From: Psococerastis gibbosa
Taxonomy: Eukaryota > Arthropoda > Insecta > Psocodea > Psocidae
Direction: 5' to 3'
Length of the DNA: 64,000 nt
Assembly: GCA_963971405.1 (NCBI GenBank)
Contig: OZ020489.1
Location: 36,551,047-36,615,046 of the forward strand
Shown here piece after piece: positions 1 to 12,719 of the stretch. The number at the start of each line of letters is the position of its first letter. Positions within the stretch are counted from its first letter, which is position 1. Under the pieces are notes generated by a model. It had not been told where the DNA came from. It searched no databases and was given only the letters and a program-made list of their open reading frames with translations. The translations under genes were made by a program, and so were the position numbers.

Positions 1-670
1 TTTATTTAAAAATAAGGACTTTTTATTGTTTCTATTACTAATTTATAACTAATTTGTAACTAATTTATTTATATTGTCACATATTTGGGTAAATAGTAAA
101 TCGGTATAGGCCTAGTCCCATGATAAACCGTCAAAGTGAGCGTGAACTTGAAAAAAAATTGAAGTTCATTGTATGATGAGACCATCATAGTAGGCAGCGA
201 ACCGTGAAGAATGATTAAAAATGTGTGGCCATAAAGTCTAATGGGCATTGGGAAGCCACTTAGACTTGTTACGACATCGTGAGAATTTAGTTAGTTTTTC
301 AAGTTCATTTAAATTATTGCTAAGTTATATATAATACTACCATGTAATATATAGTGTAGTATTGTAATATATGTATATATCATAATAAATTTGTTTATTA
401 TTATATTTACGCAGAACCGCTCCCGTAAGCGGACCCTTCCAAGTGGTGGTCAACAAACTCAAAACTGTATCCTGGTCTGAGGGACATCCTAAAAACGAAT
501 TTATCCTCTCCTGGCAGCAGCGTATACAGCGAGTGGCGCTTTTTAAAAGCCGGGCTTGTATACGAAGAAAAACGTAACAGACTTCTCTCGGAAAACGCGG
601 GAAAAATTGCTTTCACTCTTCTTAACTTTTAACTTAACCCAGCTGCTCAAAGTCTTCAACTGCATGACGT
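1..670. other. Intergenic AT-rich DNA
   Basis: No coding signal, RNA gene or clear repeat boundary is seen here. A short open frame on the minus strand at 407-616 resembles nothing I know and has no gene context. Confidence 0.5.
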
Positions 671-673
671 ACG

Positions 674-841
674 GAGACCAGCAGCCTGATCGAGGCGATT
701 ATAATACCGGTATTTATTTAGTCCCCTGGTATTAAAAATGTAAACAAGATAATTTTATAATGGAAAGGGCTATTCAAAATTTGTTTGTTTACAGTTATAA
801 TCCTAGGGTATTTATTTAACCCCGGTTAATCAGGCTGCTGA
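674..841. mobile_element. Foldback MITE, family A, copy 1
   Basis: The two ends are inverted copies: CAGCAGCCTGATCGAGG on the left and TCAGGCTGCTG on the right, each followed inward by TATAATACCGG-like and TATTTATTTA-like segments. The centre is AT-rich and non-coding. A second copy lies at 33731-33902 inside a gene intron and a worn copy near 35870-36000. The CAG start recalls hAT ends, but I find no convincing 8-base target duplication. Confidence 0.7.
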
Positions 842-882
842 AGAGCCAGGCCGATTACTGAACAGAATGGAAGATCCGGAGT

Positions 883-1100
883 ATGTTGCCGCAAACATGT
901 AGAGTACTGGTACGGACTCTGACTTTCACCCGAAAGGTTGTTGGTTCGAGTCCTACACTTCCTACATTTTCTGGCCATGCTTCGGAGGGCATGTTAAGCA
1001 GGCGGCCCCGGGCCTTCCTAGTTGAGTGTAAGAGAAGGCTTTATAGCCCTAAATCCGTTAGGCTGGCTTAGTAATAGAACAAAAAAAAGTCCTTATTTAT
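883..1100 (+). mobile_element. tRNA-derived SINE, full-length
   Basis: The head has a pol III A-box-like stretch (GTAGAGTACTGGTACGG) and a B box (GGTTCGAGTCC, around 943-953). The body contains the core CATGCTTCGGAGGGCATGT and the tail ends in a TCCTTATTTATT run. Other copies are at 21385-21592 (+) and 29222-29425 (-), with tail-only pieces elsewhere. The small open frame within is not a gene. Confidence 0.8.
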
Positions 1101-2380
1101 TAAACCCCTAGCTATCACCAAAAGAAGAAAAACTTAACCCTACTGGGATATCAACATGATTGAATTAAAAACATTTTTGCTTTTTTGGGGGGATTTAGAA
1201 AATTATTTTTGGGAAATGTGTGAGGTTTTTTCGTGACTAATATTGGGTATGCAGTATGAATGAATACTGAATACCAAATAAATTGACTGAATAGCGAATC
1301 ATTGCCCAGTCATCGTGGCATGTCTAGTAGAAACTATACACATAACATATCTTAATATATATATGTTTCGACTGTCCGTGTGTATGTTCCGGGCCTCCTC
1401 TCAAACGACTGGACCGATTATGATGAATATTGTTGTGTGTGTTCAAGGAGATTCGAGGATGGTTTACATTAACACTTTCGTCCACTGGAGAAAGTTTTTA
1501 TAATTTGATTTTGGAATATTTTACATTGGTGTGTGTACATGGCTGCTGGTACTGCCGACATCAACCGACATCTAGCGGCAGACTGCGCTACCATTAATTT
1601 TCGTTTATCCCGACAGTTGGTGCTGTTGGTGTGTTGTGTGTGACCACAATTAATTTACATGAGCAGTGACTGCGAGGCCGTAGGCCGAGCTGCCGCCTGA
1701 TTTACATAAGCAGTGGGCGCGGCAGGCGCAAGTGGTGGAGGCAGCAGCCAAAGGCTGCGCCGGGAACCGCTTGTTATTATATATATTCTGTATCTACATC
1801 AACATTAATTAATTTGTTTTCGCAATATACAATGAATCATATTGCATTTATATACGAATATAGCAGTTCTATTTTACCTTGAAAATGTAAGTGACATACT
1901 CACATACCAACCTAAAATATACTGTATGTATCGTACTTGCCCAACTCTATTAATTAATTGCTTACTGCCACTCAGAAATGAGCTCTCGAGTCAGCATAAA
2001 ACATACATAAACATCATACGAAGTAAAACGGTCTATTATAATTGGTATTTGACGTTCATTTTTAATTGTTGTACGCAGGCCCGTACCCAGGAATTATTTT
2101 TAGGTCTAATAAGGGGGCCGAGAAGAAAATTTTTCACCTTTGCTAAGTAAGCTTTTGGGCGCCAAAGAATTTTTTTTATCAATGATAATGATAACTTGCC
2201 TGCAGATGCGGATTTTCCATAAGAACAACATGGGTCATGACCTAGTTCAAATCTCCAAGACGGCGCAATTTTAGGTAAAAATGTAAAATAAAAAGTTATT
2301 ATCATTTACAATATTATACAATATTATTTATTGATCATTTGACAACTAGCTAATTAGCCTATTATAATTGCAATTTATTT
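1101..2380. other. Intergenic; worn repeat-like stretch
   Basis: No gene is seen. The part from about 1345 to 1510 reads like a dispersed repeat and 1560-1760 is locally GC-richer, but I cannot assign either to a family. Confidence 0.35.
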
Positions 2381-2385
2381 TTTAC

Positions 2386-3050
2386 ACCTATAAGGTTTTC
2401 CTCTTTGGTGGTCTCTTTACAGAGATGCCCTATACTCCAACCATAACTTGATGGAAGCGCAATGGCATTACCCCATTTCCATCACGCAAAGATGAAAATT
2501 TTATTTTTGGCACCTGCCAACGGCCTTACCATGTTGATTCCATTAGAGCAGAGCATGTTTCAAACTGCGGCAACTTGGTAGTGTGCACAGCGTTGGCAGG
2601 GGAACCTGGTGGGACATGATAACTTGCTTAGGCAGTATAAGTCGAGTCCTGGTCACCTCCGATTTAATCGTGTGACTTTACCATGTTCCCCAAGTGGTTC
2701 GGAATCCACTATAATCAGGAGGTCCACCCTGTTAGTCAACCCCCCTTTCCCCGAGGTGAAAGAGTCTGCCCTTTGGGTGCCTCAAGTTAACAAACAGACT
2801 CACTCCCCCCGCCAGGCTGACAGGGTTGCTTAAAGCAGAAATGCTGAAAGCAGGCGTTAGAAACAACAATATTTTTGGCACCTGTATAAGGTTTTCCCCT
2901 CTGGTTGTCTTTTTACAGAGATGACCCATAGCTCCAACCATAACTTGATGGAAGCGCAATGGCATTACCCCATTTCTATCACGCAATGATATAAATTCGT
3001 TCCAGTCTTCATTGAGGCAGTCAATAATCATCAGAATCGTTGCGGCGGGG
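2386..3050. repeat. Direct repeat pair flanking a SINE-like insert
   Basis: A segment containing ACCATAACTTGATGGAAGCG occurs at about 2386-2510 and again at about 2875-3000 in the same orientation, at roughly 90 percent identity by eye. The DNA between them (about 2540-2870) is a separate repeat with an inverted partner at 7222-7555. The class of the outer repeat is unknown. Confidence 0.6.
2540..2870 (+). mobile_element. SINE-like repeat, copy 1
   Basis: About 330 bases match 7222-7555 in the opposite orientation, including GGTGGGACATGATAAC, a B-box-like GTCGAGTCCTGG, and a block around ACAAACAGACTCACTCCCCC. A tRNA-derived SINE is the best guess from the B-box-like motif; I see no clear A box. 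Confidence 0.5.
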
Positions 3051-3079
3051 GCTCCCCACGTGCCTATTGTCCGTACCAT

Positions 3080-4965
3080 CTATTTACTATTGTCTATTGA
3101 CAGAAGAACGAAATATCTGTTATTGACACCTATATAACTAATGAGTAATTGCTTGGTATTGACACAGAGATAGAGTTAAAGTAATTTGTCCGTGTGGTAT
3201 TGATTACCAATGTTTGGAAAGCAATGGAAATATTTTGCTATTGTAACTACCTATTTGTTGAAAGCATTATAATGTTATCTGTTATTTTGTAATTCTTTGT
3301 TCATCGATTTCAAACTGCACTGTTTTAATCTGCTGGGCTTGCACGAGCAAAGATGGGTAACGTACCCAGGGGTTTAGGGTTAGTGTTGGGCTTAAATAGC
3401 TTGTAGACGTCATACCTAAAGGATGCTGTGGCGACTGTCGTCCTATCATTGGCCTCATTGGATGTTGCATCCGGAGGTACCTGCGCCGATATCCTCTTTG
3501 TAACGAACTATTTTTTCAATATAAAAAAAAATTGTTTTCTTGAGAACTCAATTTATTGTATCATGTTATCATTATGACGGGTTAGACTTTAGATGATATA
3601 GAAATAATATTGCATTTAACCAAAGAATGAATGAATGTATTTCCAAAACATTATACACATATATATATATAAGAATATGCACATTACAATAGAATTGTTA
3701 TCGCTGGACTTTAGTAGCCCATTGGTGTTGTTTTTTTCTGAAAGAAAAATATTCTGCTAAAACAATCAAAATGAAACATTATTATTATTAACTACCTACG
3801 TCAAGGGGGAGAACCTCGGGGAAAAATTAGAAAATATTAGTGCAAAATAGTGGGGTTTTACGCATTTTAACGGCAGTAAAGTATAGATTCACATAGCTTA
3901 TAAAGGAATTCTTATTCATATTGCTGCAAACAAGGAGGCCCCGGGAGAAAAGTTTTGAACAAATAGGCCGGAAATAGTGGGATTTTCCGATTTTGATGGA
4001 TGGATGCGCCACTGATTCATGACATTTTGGCCACCACTGGGTGGAGTATGACTTCTGGCGGTAGTAGGTATCAAGCAAGGTTTTAGTGGAGTATAGCTAT
4101 TGTCCCATTCCGCCTTAAGTCATGTTCCATGAGCGTAACACCTGGCCCTTCACTTCCAGATACATAACCATATGCGTACGCCTATGAACAATGCCCATGC
4201 AAATCATAATAATAATCGTCATCACTTCCGATCGGCCATCTTTAGTGGTCAAATGATATCTTTACAGTATATTCTGTACTCTCGCTATTTCATACCACTT
4301 TCCTTACATCTTCCTCAATCGGCGCGTTTTCTGTAGACTCGTAATTTTCCCTTTGAATGTCTCGCTTTGTCCACTACTTTCTTCGGTTTCCTCCATCCAT
4401 GAACACTTGTCGGGGGCTTGTTGTTGCTCTGACCATTCAAGTTCATGGGCAGAACTGGATTCTTGCAACTATTATGCCGCCGCGCGGGTTTCATTGTTGT
4501 TTAGCAGGCTAATTTCTTTTAATACCACCATAACTCTTGGTGATGGTCACGAAGAGTCGATGTCGAAGAATGGGCTGGTACCTGCAATAAGGCGCTGATT
4601 GGTCAATCCCAGCACGTTCAATTGTTGTGTATCTACTCGCGCACATCAGCACACAATTAATTTTACATCGTTTTCCAGTCCCCTGTTGGCCGGTACAGAC
4701 CGTGCACACGCTGTTGCGACCGGAGCGTTCCAGCCATAGATAGGGTTAAGGTGTTCTGAAGTGAAACTTTCCTTTGGGCTTTGAAATTCTGATTCGGAAC
4801 GTTTTGTGAAATAAACAGCAGTATTCAGCAGGCGAAAGTGGCATTCAATAAAAAATAATAAAATAGATCCTGAAATCTGTCAGCATAAGACTAAGCATCA
4901 GGAAGCAGTTCATTTAAACCTGCGTATGGTGTATTTTATTGTACGGTCGTGAAATCTGGACTACA
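3080..4965. other. Intergenic DNA with one worn MITE-like piece
   Basis: No gene is supported. Around 3800-3990 the sequence resembles inner parts of the hAT-like MITE at 19481-19744 (phrases such as GTGGGGTTTTACGCATTTT on the opposite strand). A short AT dinucleotide run sits near 3658-3670. Confidence 0.4.
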
Positions 4966-4969
4966 GCAT

Positions 4970-5076
4970 ATAAGGGACTGAAGAGACCAAAAGCGTTACA
5001 GAAGGATGGAGGGACTACGTGACGAATGAAAAAGTGCTAGAGGCTGTTGAAATGGATAGACAGATGACAACTCATA

Positions 5077-5114
<38 letters not shown>

Positions 5115-5490
5115 GAAGAGCGAAATGAGTGGGGCATTTGTACACGAAAATCTGGAACACCCCATCATAGTGGATGGATCCAATAGATGAGGGTGGCCGA
5201 AGAAAGAATTAAAGGATCGAGTGAAGGAGGACGTAGGAGCTCAAACGTACCAAGAGCTGAAGAGGAAGGCTCAGGACCGAGAGAGCTGAGGAAGATATGC
5301 AGGGAGTTTCTGCCCACCAATCGTTGAGACTGTGACCACAGAGAAGACTGCAGCTTATTGCAACACGGTTTGCCTACTTTTTGTAACCTGAAGTTTCACA
5401 TTGTGTCCCTCTAGTGACACTTGCCCTTAGTTCGGGTAGCTGTTGTAATAACTCCCGGACGTTAAGTCCTGTTTTAGCTTCCCTGTATGT
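4970..5490 (+). mobile_element. LINE ORF2 C-terminus and 3' end, relic
   Basis: Broken frames give the usual LINE ORF2 tail: a TNEKVLEAVEMDRQ-like stretch, a lysine-rich segment, then RGRPKKE-like and TYQELKRKAQDR residues. An A run (about 5078-5112) interrupts it. The 3' end from about 5340 (containing GACACTTGCCC and TTCGGGTAGCTGTTG) matches the minus strand at 8860-8990. Stops and frameshifts make it inactive. The clade is probably of non-LTR CR1/L2/RTE type, which I cannot resolve. Confidence 0.75.
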
Positions 5491-7220
5491 CCGGGTGACA
5501 TTTGTAGATGAATCAGAGCCATTTATTTATATATTGATATATTTTTTGAGAAATTTGACTTTCTACAAAAAACGTCCGATCGTTCGGATCCTACTAAGGA
5601 TTCCACACTAAGGAGTATGAGTCATTTTGCAACCGTTCTTTCACCTGCCTACAGTCGTAGAGCTATCACAAAAGCCTATTGTTAGATGTCAGCCTATACC
5701 TGGTTAAGTGCCTGGAATTGTGACGATTTTCTCATTTTGTTCCTTTCTGTTTTCTCTTTCACCCTTCATCATCATCATCATGTCTGTGAAGGTGATAGCC
5801 CTATACAAGACCTTGCCGACGAATGTAGTCACGAACCAACCTTTCCTCACGTTTATACATTTCCGAACTCTGGAAGTCCACTCATCCCATGCACGGCTAC
5901 GGTAAATTATTGGTCTTATACTGATGTAATCATTAAAACATGCAAGGCTATTGTTTATGGTCTTTTGACTGGTAGGTACTGTGCCTTCGAAATGTTAATT
6001 AACCCAATCGTAAATTGATAACGACCAGAAACGCAACTGCAAAATGCTGTGCCTATATAGCTGCCAAGGTTACTTGCTGTAAGATACAATAGGCTACTTG
6101 ACAGCTGCAGCAGTAAAATATAAAATATGATAGATAAGGTAGCTTATAGGTTGTTCCTACATTTTTGACGGCACTATGACCGATATTTCCCGTGGAAATT
6201 GACTTTGTACAAACAACGCATAGTTGGGGACCTCTGATTTTTTTTTTTAACATCCACAATGCTGTTGGGCTTGCAATTGCACCTACCCCCTGCATTATTG
6301 GATATTCCGGTAATGTGAACTTGCGTGATGAATCAAATTAAATATTACCTAAATTGCATAATTATGTTTTTCACCTTGTGCTACGGGAAATGGAAATTTG
6401 TGCGCCAATCGCACGTGCGATAGTGCATTTTTTCAGGCAAGACTTGAAAGTGGCGCCCCCAAAGTACCTGCAGAATTGTTTCACAATATAAAAAATTAAT
6501 TTTGTGCCAAAATAAATTCAACTAACGCACTATTTGTGTTATTATTGTTTTAAGAGGTTTTTATGGATGTTGCATTTAGCCTTAAATAAATAAATAAATA
6601 AGCATTTATTTGCAAACAAAGTCCAATAATATTCAAATTATTACATATCAACGATCCCGTGAATTTTTGAACAGTATTAATATTGTTTCCGCATGAATGT
6701 TTGGTTATTGGCATACTGATACACTTCCTCTATGTCAACCTACACCGGCTACAAGCGATAATGGACAAGCTAAGGCAAACTTACTATTGACGCATTGCAA
6801 CAGGCTTACGCCTAACGTATGACTTAATAAAGTTCGGGTACAATCCAATAAGTGTACGCTTATGTCATTTTAAAATTGTATGGCAGTGCGTAGTTTTAAG
6901 GTAATGGTTGAATCATGCAAGGTTATTGTTTATATGGCCTTATCGACTAGTACTGCCTTATAAATGTTAATCAAACGAATAACATCGGAACTTATTCAAC
7001 AGTCCTTGTGTTTGCAAAAATTGGCAGAGTGCATTCATTTCGAGGGCAGTAGCTGATAACAGGTTGGCGATAGGTTTCAAGTGACTCATGGTCACACGAC
7101 GTTTCACTGACTTTGTGGTTTACGATAAGCTGCTTTATACGATGAGGAATAATTCGGTGAATGGCAGAGATGTCAAAAGCTGGCATTGGATAAAGTAAAG
7201 TAAAGTACGATGAGAAATAA
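5490..7220. other. Intergenic, with a direct repeat pair
   Basis: No gene is seen. A segment at about 5905-6005 (CATGCAAGGCTATTGTTTAT) recurs in worn form at about 6895-6985. A further segment at about 6733-6800 (TACACCGGCTACAAGCGATA) recurs inverted near 18400-18470, so it belongs to a dispersed family of unknown class. Confidence 0.45.
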
Positions 7221-7221
7221 T

Positions 7222-7560
7222 ACTGTTGTTTCTAACGCCTGCTTTCAGCATTTCTGATTTCAGCAACCCTGTCAGTCTGGTGGGGGGAGTGAGTCTGTTT
7301 GTTAACTTGAGGCACCCGAAAGGCAGACTTTTTCACCTCGGGGAAAGGGGAGTTGACTGATAGGGTGGACCTCATGATTATAGTTATTATGATTCCGAAC
7401 CACTTGGGGAACATAGTAAAGTCACACGATAATTCGGAGGTGACCAGGACTCGACACGCACGTCTTAGACTGACTGGTATAGTATCAGCGCGTTATCATG
7501 TCCCACCATGTTCCTCTGCCAACGCTGTTCTGGTGCATTCAACTTGGTACGGCCGTTAAG
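7222..7560 (-). mobile_element. SINE-like repeat, copy 2 (inverted)
   Basis: This is the reverse-complement partner of 2540-2870 and extends slightly further. Read on the minus strand it has ACAGCGTTGGCAGAGGAAC, then GGTGGGACATGATAAC, and the B-box-like GTCGAGTCCTGG. No coding frame is conserved between the two copies. Confidence 0.5.
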
Positions 7561-8645
7561 AGAGGGATATTATTAGAATAAACATTCCTCTATTATTGAT
7601 AATATAATCATGTCATCGTTACCGATCGGCCACAGTTGACTAGATTTGAAAAAAATAAGGGACAGGTAGGATATCAAGATTAGGAGTTCCAAAACTGTAG
7701 CCAATTGGTATTAGTGACAGTCACATACTATTTACCAAAAATGTAGAAGAATATTATTACTTCTTCTTTACGGCATCTTATTTAAAGCTCTCATTAGTTC
7801 GTTCTGTAGGTAATGATTATTATCAGAATATAACTTTTTTGAAATGTTAAAATATGGTTTCATAATATTATATATGGTTCCATTATTTCCTATACTTCTC
7901 TGCTGATTTATATTTTGTGCGAAATTTGATTTTGTTCATAAATCCGACGTTCAATTGTCTCTTATTCGAATGTCTATTGTGTAATTATTCTCTAATTCTA
8001 TCACATTGATAAACTCCTCAACGACAGCACAAGAACAAAAGAAGACCGTAAAATTTGCCCCCAAAAACAATTGTGGCGCCGGACTCTTTGATTCTCAACT
8101 ACATGATTCCTAAATATTAAGTATTAATGCTAATAGTAATCTTTTTTCTTTCTTTTCCTTGTCCAGTATTCCCTGGACAAGGAGCATATATTACAAAATA
8201 TAATAATAATAATAAAGTCATTGTTGAAAAAATAAATAAATGTAGATACAGCGAGATTAGGGACTATGATCCCCTCTTACACATAACTGTGCATATCAAC
8301 GATAGTATTGAAATATTTGTCTAATGAACTACATTCATACCTTATAGCGTTTTGATTTTTAAAATGTCTGTTTAATTTTTTATATTATTATTATATATTG
8401 ATATTATATATAATTTTTTCAGGTAAGGAATTGCATTAATCAGAACCTTTGAACTAACCCTGACATTCTGACATGTCAGTGGACCAGCTTGTGGCATCAA
8501 AGGTCAGTGGGCTCAACTTCATATACGGTATTCATAACTTCATAATCATAATTCATAATCACTATCTATAAGATGCGGTTTGTTGTGAAACCCGGTTTCT
8601 CTAGGACTGTAGAAACTTACAGATTTTAGCCGTCGGCTTAGCTTG
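7560..8645. other. AT-rich intergenic DNA
   Basis: Nothing recognisable was found on either strand apart from short A/T runs. Confidence 0.45.
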
Positions 8646-8649
8646 AAGA

Positions 8650-9360
8650 ATCTTGCAGCAAGTTGTCAAAGTGAACAATCTTCTTAATACTATGCAACCT
8701 GCTGCTGCTATGTTCGATGGCCTCAATGACCGTGTACGCTGTAAAGACAGCCAACAAACCTATCAGAATATGCTGATAGGGGTTGGAAAGTTTGTGAGAA
8801 GGGTTTTGAGGGGCAACGCTACGAAGATGAATGATACCCCGACTATAGCGAAGCTAAAACAGGACTTAGTCCGGGAGTTACCACAGCAGCTACCCGAACT
8901 AAGGGAAAGTGTCCCTAGAGGGACACAATGTGGAACTTCAGGTTACAAAGAAGAGGCAAACCGTGTTGCAATAAGCTGCAGTTTTCTTTTGAGGTCACAA
9001 TGTCTACGATTGGTGGTCAGCAACTCCCTGCATATCATCCTCCAGCTCTCTCAGTCATGCACCTCCCTCTTCAGCTCTTGGTACGTTCGTGCTCCTGCGT
9101 CCTGCTTCAGTTGATCCATGAATTCCTTCTTCGGCCGCCCTCTTCTATTGGTTCCTTCAACTGTGCCCTCAATGATGGTGTGTAGCAGATTTTCGTGTCT
9201 TAATAAGTACTCCACTTATTTCGTTCTTCTACTTTTTATATGAGGTAGCAGCCGTCTCTCTCCTTCGATATCCTCTAACACTCTTTCATTCATAATGTGG
9301 TCCCTTCAGCTGATCCGCAGTATCTTTCTGTAAGACTACATTTCGAAGGCTATTGGCTAC
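8650..9360 (-). mobile_element. LINE ORF2 C-terminus and 3' UTR, relic
   Basis: On the minus strand, from about 9355 down, the frames give a YRKILRIS-like start, then MNERVLEDIEGERRLLPHIK, and after a break RGRPKKEFMDQL and TYQELK-type residues. From about 8990 down it becomes the same 3' UTR as at 5340-5480. The plus-strand open frame of 153 codons at 8653-9114 runs antisense across this LINE and is not counted as a gene. Confidence 0.75.
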
Positions 9361-10155
9361 CAAACCCGACCGGTTTCGCTGTAGAATAAAAGCTGAGTAC
9401 CGGTACCAAGTCAGTCCAATAAATCACCCTTTTGAGTAACTACAATACTAACCAATAAAGTGACTCATAACGGTGCACTAATAAAATTATATTTTGGCTT
9501 AGGAGTAGAAGTGCGTTTATCATGGGCGTTTTAGTCGGTATTGATTCCGAAAGATGGCGGTAACCTCCCTTGGAAATTATCCATCAGCCCACTGGACGCA
9601 TTACCGATCTTTTATCAAACGCGGCATAAGGTTACCAAAGCAAAGCAGCCAAGGTTACCTTCCATTTGGGTACTTGATCTGGCGGGACACCAAAGCCTGG
9701 CAACTTCTTGAGTTTTCAGGCTGAGTGTTGCCATTGCACTCCCACACTTCGACACGGCGCGAGGGACCAGGTCAGGCTTGCATAGGTTGACCGTCACGTT
9801 ACATAACCTGTGTCCCATAGCCTGCCGTTGACAAGTCGCTACTGGTTGGTACCGATCAAGTAGCCTGTTTTACGATCAGATTTAGTGCTGGTCTTCAAAA
9901 TAAGGTCATCCTTTGGGTGTAGACTGTAGTGCGTAGTAAGTTGACTTTGACGACTATGGACGTTGCAACATCAAAATGTTTTGCTCTTCGGCAGTGATCG
10001 ATTTTGTGAAGTGTTTTGAACGGGTGTTTGGCAAGGCCAAAAGGACGACCGAGAATGCCATTAGAAACAAGAGGGAGGGAGGATTTCAGGCCTGGCACCA
10101 GAAGATGCTCATTGAAAGTGAAGATCAGTGTTTTTTCCTGCTTATAGCTTTTTCC
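9360..10155. other. Intergenic DNA, nothing recognised
   Basis: No motif, repeat or conserved frame was found. Open frames of 67-93 codons overlap on both strands without any recognisable domain. Confidence 0.4.
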
Positions 10156-10159
10156 TCCT

Positions 10160-11130
10160 CCCCATTTCAATTGCAAGGACCTGCATGAAGGAATCCAGTT
10201 CCTGTTCTCCTGTTCATATCAATACAAATTTCAACTATTTTGCTCTGGTGACTCTCATGCTACCTACAAGGATGTGGCTAAATCTTAGAAAATCTAGCTA
10301 ATTCGACTGCAGCTTCTCGATACCTTAATATGTTTTGCTAGATGCCCATTTAAATTGCAAGGACCAACAGAAAGGAATCTAGTTCCTGCTCTCCTGTTCA
10401 ATTCGATATAAATGTTGACTGTTTTGCTCTAGTGACTTCTCATGCTGCCTACGAGGAAGCGGCCGAATCTTAGAAAATCTAGCTAACTCGACTGCAGCTT
10501 CTCGATGCTTTAATATGTTTTGCTAGATGTCCATTTAAATTGCAAGGACCAACAGAAAGGGATCTAGTTCCTGTTCTCCTGTTCAATTCGATATAAATTT
10601 TGACTAATTTGCTCTAGTGACTCAGCTTCTCGATACCTTAATATGTTTTTCTAGATGCCCATTTAAATTGCAAGGACCAACAGAAAGGAATCTAGTTCCT
10701 GTTCTCCTGTTCAATTCGATATAAATGTTGACTATTTTGCTCTGGTGACTCTCATGCTACCTACAAGGATGTGATGGCTAAATCATAGAAAATCTAGCTA
10801 ATTCGGCTGCATCTTCTCGATACCTTAATATGTTATGCTAGATGCCCATTTAAATTGCAAGGACCAACAGAAAGGGATCTAGTTCCTGTTCTCCTGTTCA
10901 ATTCGATATAAATTTTGACTAATTTGCTCTAGTGACTCAGCTTCTCGATACCTTAATATGTTTTTCTAGATGCCCATTTAAATTGCAAGGACCAACAGAA
11001 AGAAATCTAGTTCCTGTTCTCCTGTTCCATTCGATATAAATTTTGACTATTTTGCTCTAGTGACTTCTTATGCTGCCTACAAGGAAGCGGCCGAATCTTA
11101 GAAAATCTGGCTAATTCGGCCGCAGAAACC
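10160..11130. repeat. Satellite array with alternating monomer lengths
   Basis: Six monomers share TTGCAAGGACC and AATTCGATATAAAT-like phrases. Monomer starts fall at about 10171, 10355, 10540, 10669, 10855 and 10982, giving spacings near 184, 185, 129, 186 and 127. The short form lacks a block of about 57 bases between GTGACT and CAGCTTCTCGATA. The last four units therefore form a long-short higher-order pattern of about 314 bases. Confidence 0.85.
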
Positions 11131-11304
11131 ACAAATTAATGGCAAATTTTGTGATGAGGATGACCAGTTGCGATTATGAGATATGGCGTTGCGTAACATT
11201 ACCATTTCCCCACATGCTCCACATAGGTGTTCCATTGTTTCCATTGAGATAAGTCTCACGCTATACCGCACTATCTCGCACTCATCTAATAATAATTAGT
11301 TACA

Positions 11305-11628
11305 TCTAGTTGCCGACGTTTGGTTCCACCAAGTGGAAAGTCTATGGTTCTCTTTTGTTTCTCAAACGATGGCTGCTTGTTGATTGATTGATTTTGAGGG
11401 GCTGTAGCCTACGTATTTTCAGTACCAGGATAGTTCAGTTTATAGAGAACCTATAGAGAACCGTAAAGCCGTGAATAAAATACCAATTTGCTTTTACGTG
11501 GGCCAATCAATCTTCACCGGTAGTCTAGTTGCAGACGTTTGGTTCCACCAAGTGGAAAGTCTATGGTTCTCTTTTGTTTCACAAACGATGGCTGCTTGTT
11601 GATTGATTGATCTTGAGTGGCTGTACCT
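11305..11628. repeat. Direct repeat of about 100 bp
   Basis: A block starting AGTTGC(C/A)GACGTTTGG and ending near GGCTGTA occurs at about 11308-11406 and 11527-11626, nearly identical. An A-box-like phrase (TAGTTCAGTTTATAGAGAAC) lies between the copies, suggesting a tRNA-derived repeat remnant. Confidence 0.6.
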
Positions 11629-11629
11629 T

Positions 11630-12590
11630 ATGTATATGTCCACACAACCCTAATGGGTAACTTAAACTGCCAACCACGCCATGGTTTATGAGTTCTCACC
11701 AAACACAAAATGTATTATTGATCATTTCTGCAAATATCGTTCAGTTCATCGACCGAGTCCTATGGCCGTAACTGATCCTGATGACACATTCGCAAATTTT
11801 CTCGACAAATGACTCTAATAGAGTCTGTAAATGTTGGCTATCAATGTATTTCTGTTACATCTTTGTTCTTGAGCTACTAATGTTTATTTAGTAATCATAA
11901 CCGTCAGTTGTTTGTGGTTTGACGTCCTTAATCAAGTTAACCCCGAGATGGTATAACTGATTAGGTAGCTTTTAGTAAAGGAAAACGTACTTACTTGCTT
12001 ACTTGTCAACGCCCACCCTTGGCCGGTTAGCCATTTGGTGACGCACTGACAGGGTTCTCAGATCTCATGTTATTACATATTTCTCATGTATTTTCTTCCA
12101 CCTCATGAACTCATGTATTTTCTTCCACCTCATGATCTCATGTATTTTTTCAAAGAAATGAGCAAATCTCATGTTTTTCTAAAAATTACTTAAATTACAA
12201 AATCGGTCCATTGGTTTGGGCTCTAGCTCTGCGCACTCACACACATACATTTTGTAAAACTGTAAAAGAACGTTTTTTTTCACTTTTTGTCTTATGGGAA
12301 ATGTTTTTTAGGTGAAAATACGAGGACAACTTTTTTGACGAAAACAATACTTTCTCTAAGCCTATATATTTCATGTGGGTGAGAAAGCAAAAAGTGGAAT
12401 GTAATGACAGTGAAAATAATCGAGCATTTTCAACAAAATAATCTTGATTCCTTGTTCAATAATCAAATTTTTCACTTATTCATTATACATATATATTGTT
12501 CATTTGCTCATTACAAGTAATTTTTTAGCAATATTTTGATCTCATGTTTTTCTCCCTAATCTCATGTTCCGATCTCATGTCGTCCGTTTG
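11630..12590. other. Intergenic DNA with a CTCATGT-rich stretch
   Basis: No gene is seen. CTCATGT recurs many times at 12058-12180 and again at 12540-12580, a short degenerate minisatellite. Confidence 0.45.
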
Positions 12591-12594
12591 GTCT

Positions 12595-12695
12595 TCTCCG
12601 TCTTCTACCAGGGCTGGGCTGGGCACTCGGGTAGATGTCTTGCATTCAATTCGCCTTCTTTACACAGTAAAGGAAAACGTTCAAGCAGTGGTCTT
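12595..12695 (-). mobile_element. LINE C-terminal zinc-knuckle relic
   Basis: The minus strand reads LLCKEGELNARHLPECPAQ. This is the same C-x-C-x-HLPECP type of motif as at 24870-24930 on the plus strand, typical of the cysteine-histidine tail of I/Jockey-like LINE ORF2 proteins. Only about 30 codons survive. Confidence 0.55.
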
Positions 12696-12719
12696 TCAAT
12701 TGGGAAGGTATACCATCAC

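Noticed and set aside
407-616. Small minus-strand frame of 69 codons near the left end
   Set aside because: No recognisable motif or gene context.
8653-9114. Open frame of 153 codons on the plus strand
   Set aside because: It runs antisense through the 3' UTR and C-terminal part of a LINE on the minus strand and has no domain of its own.
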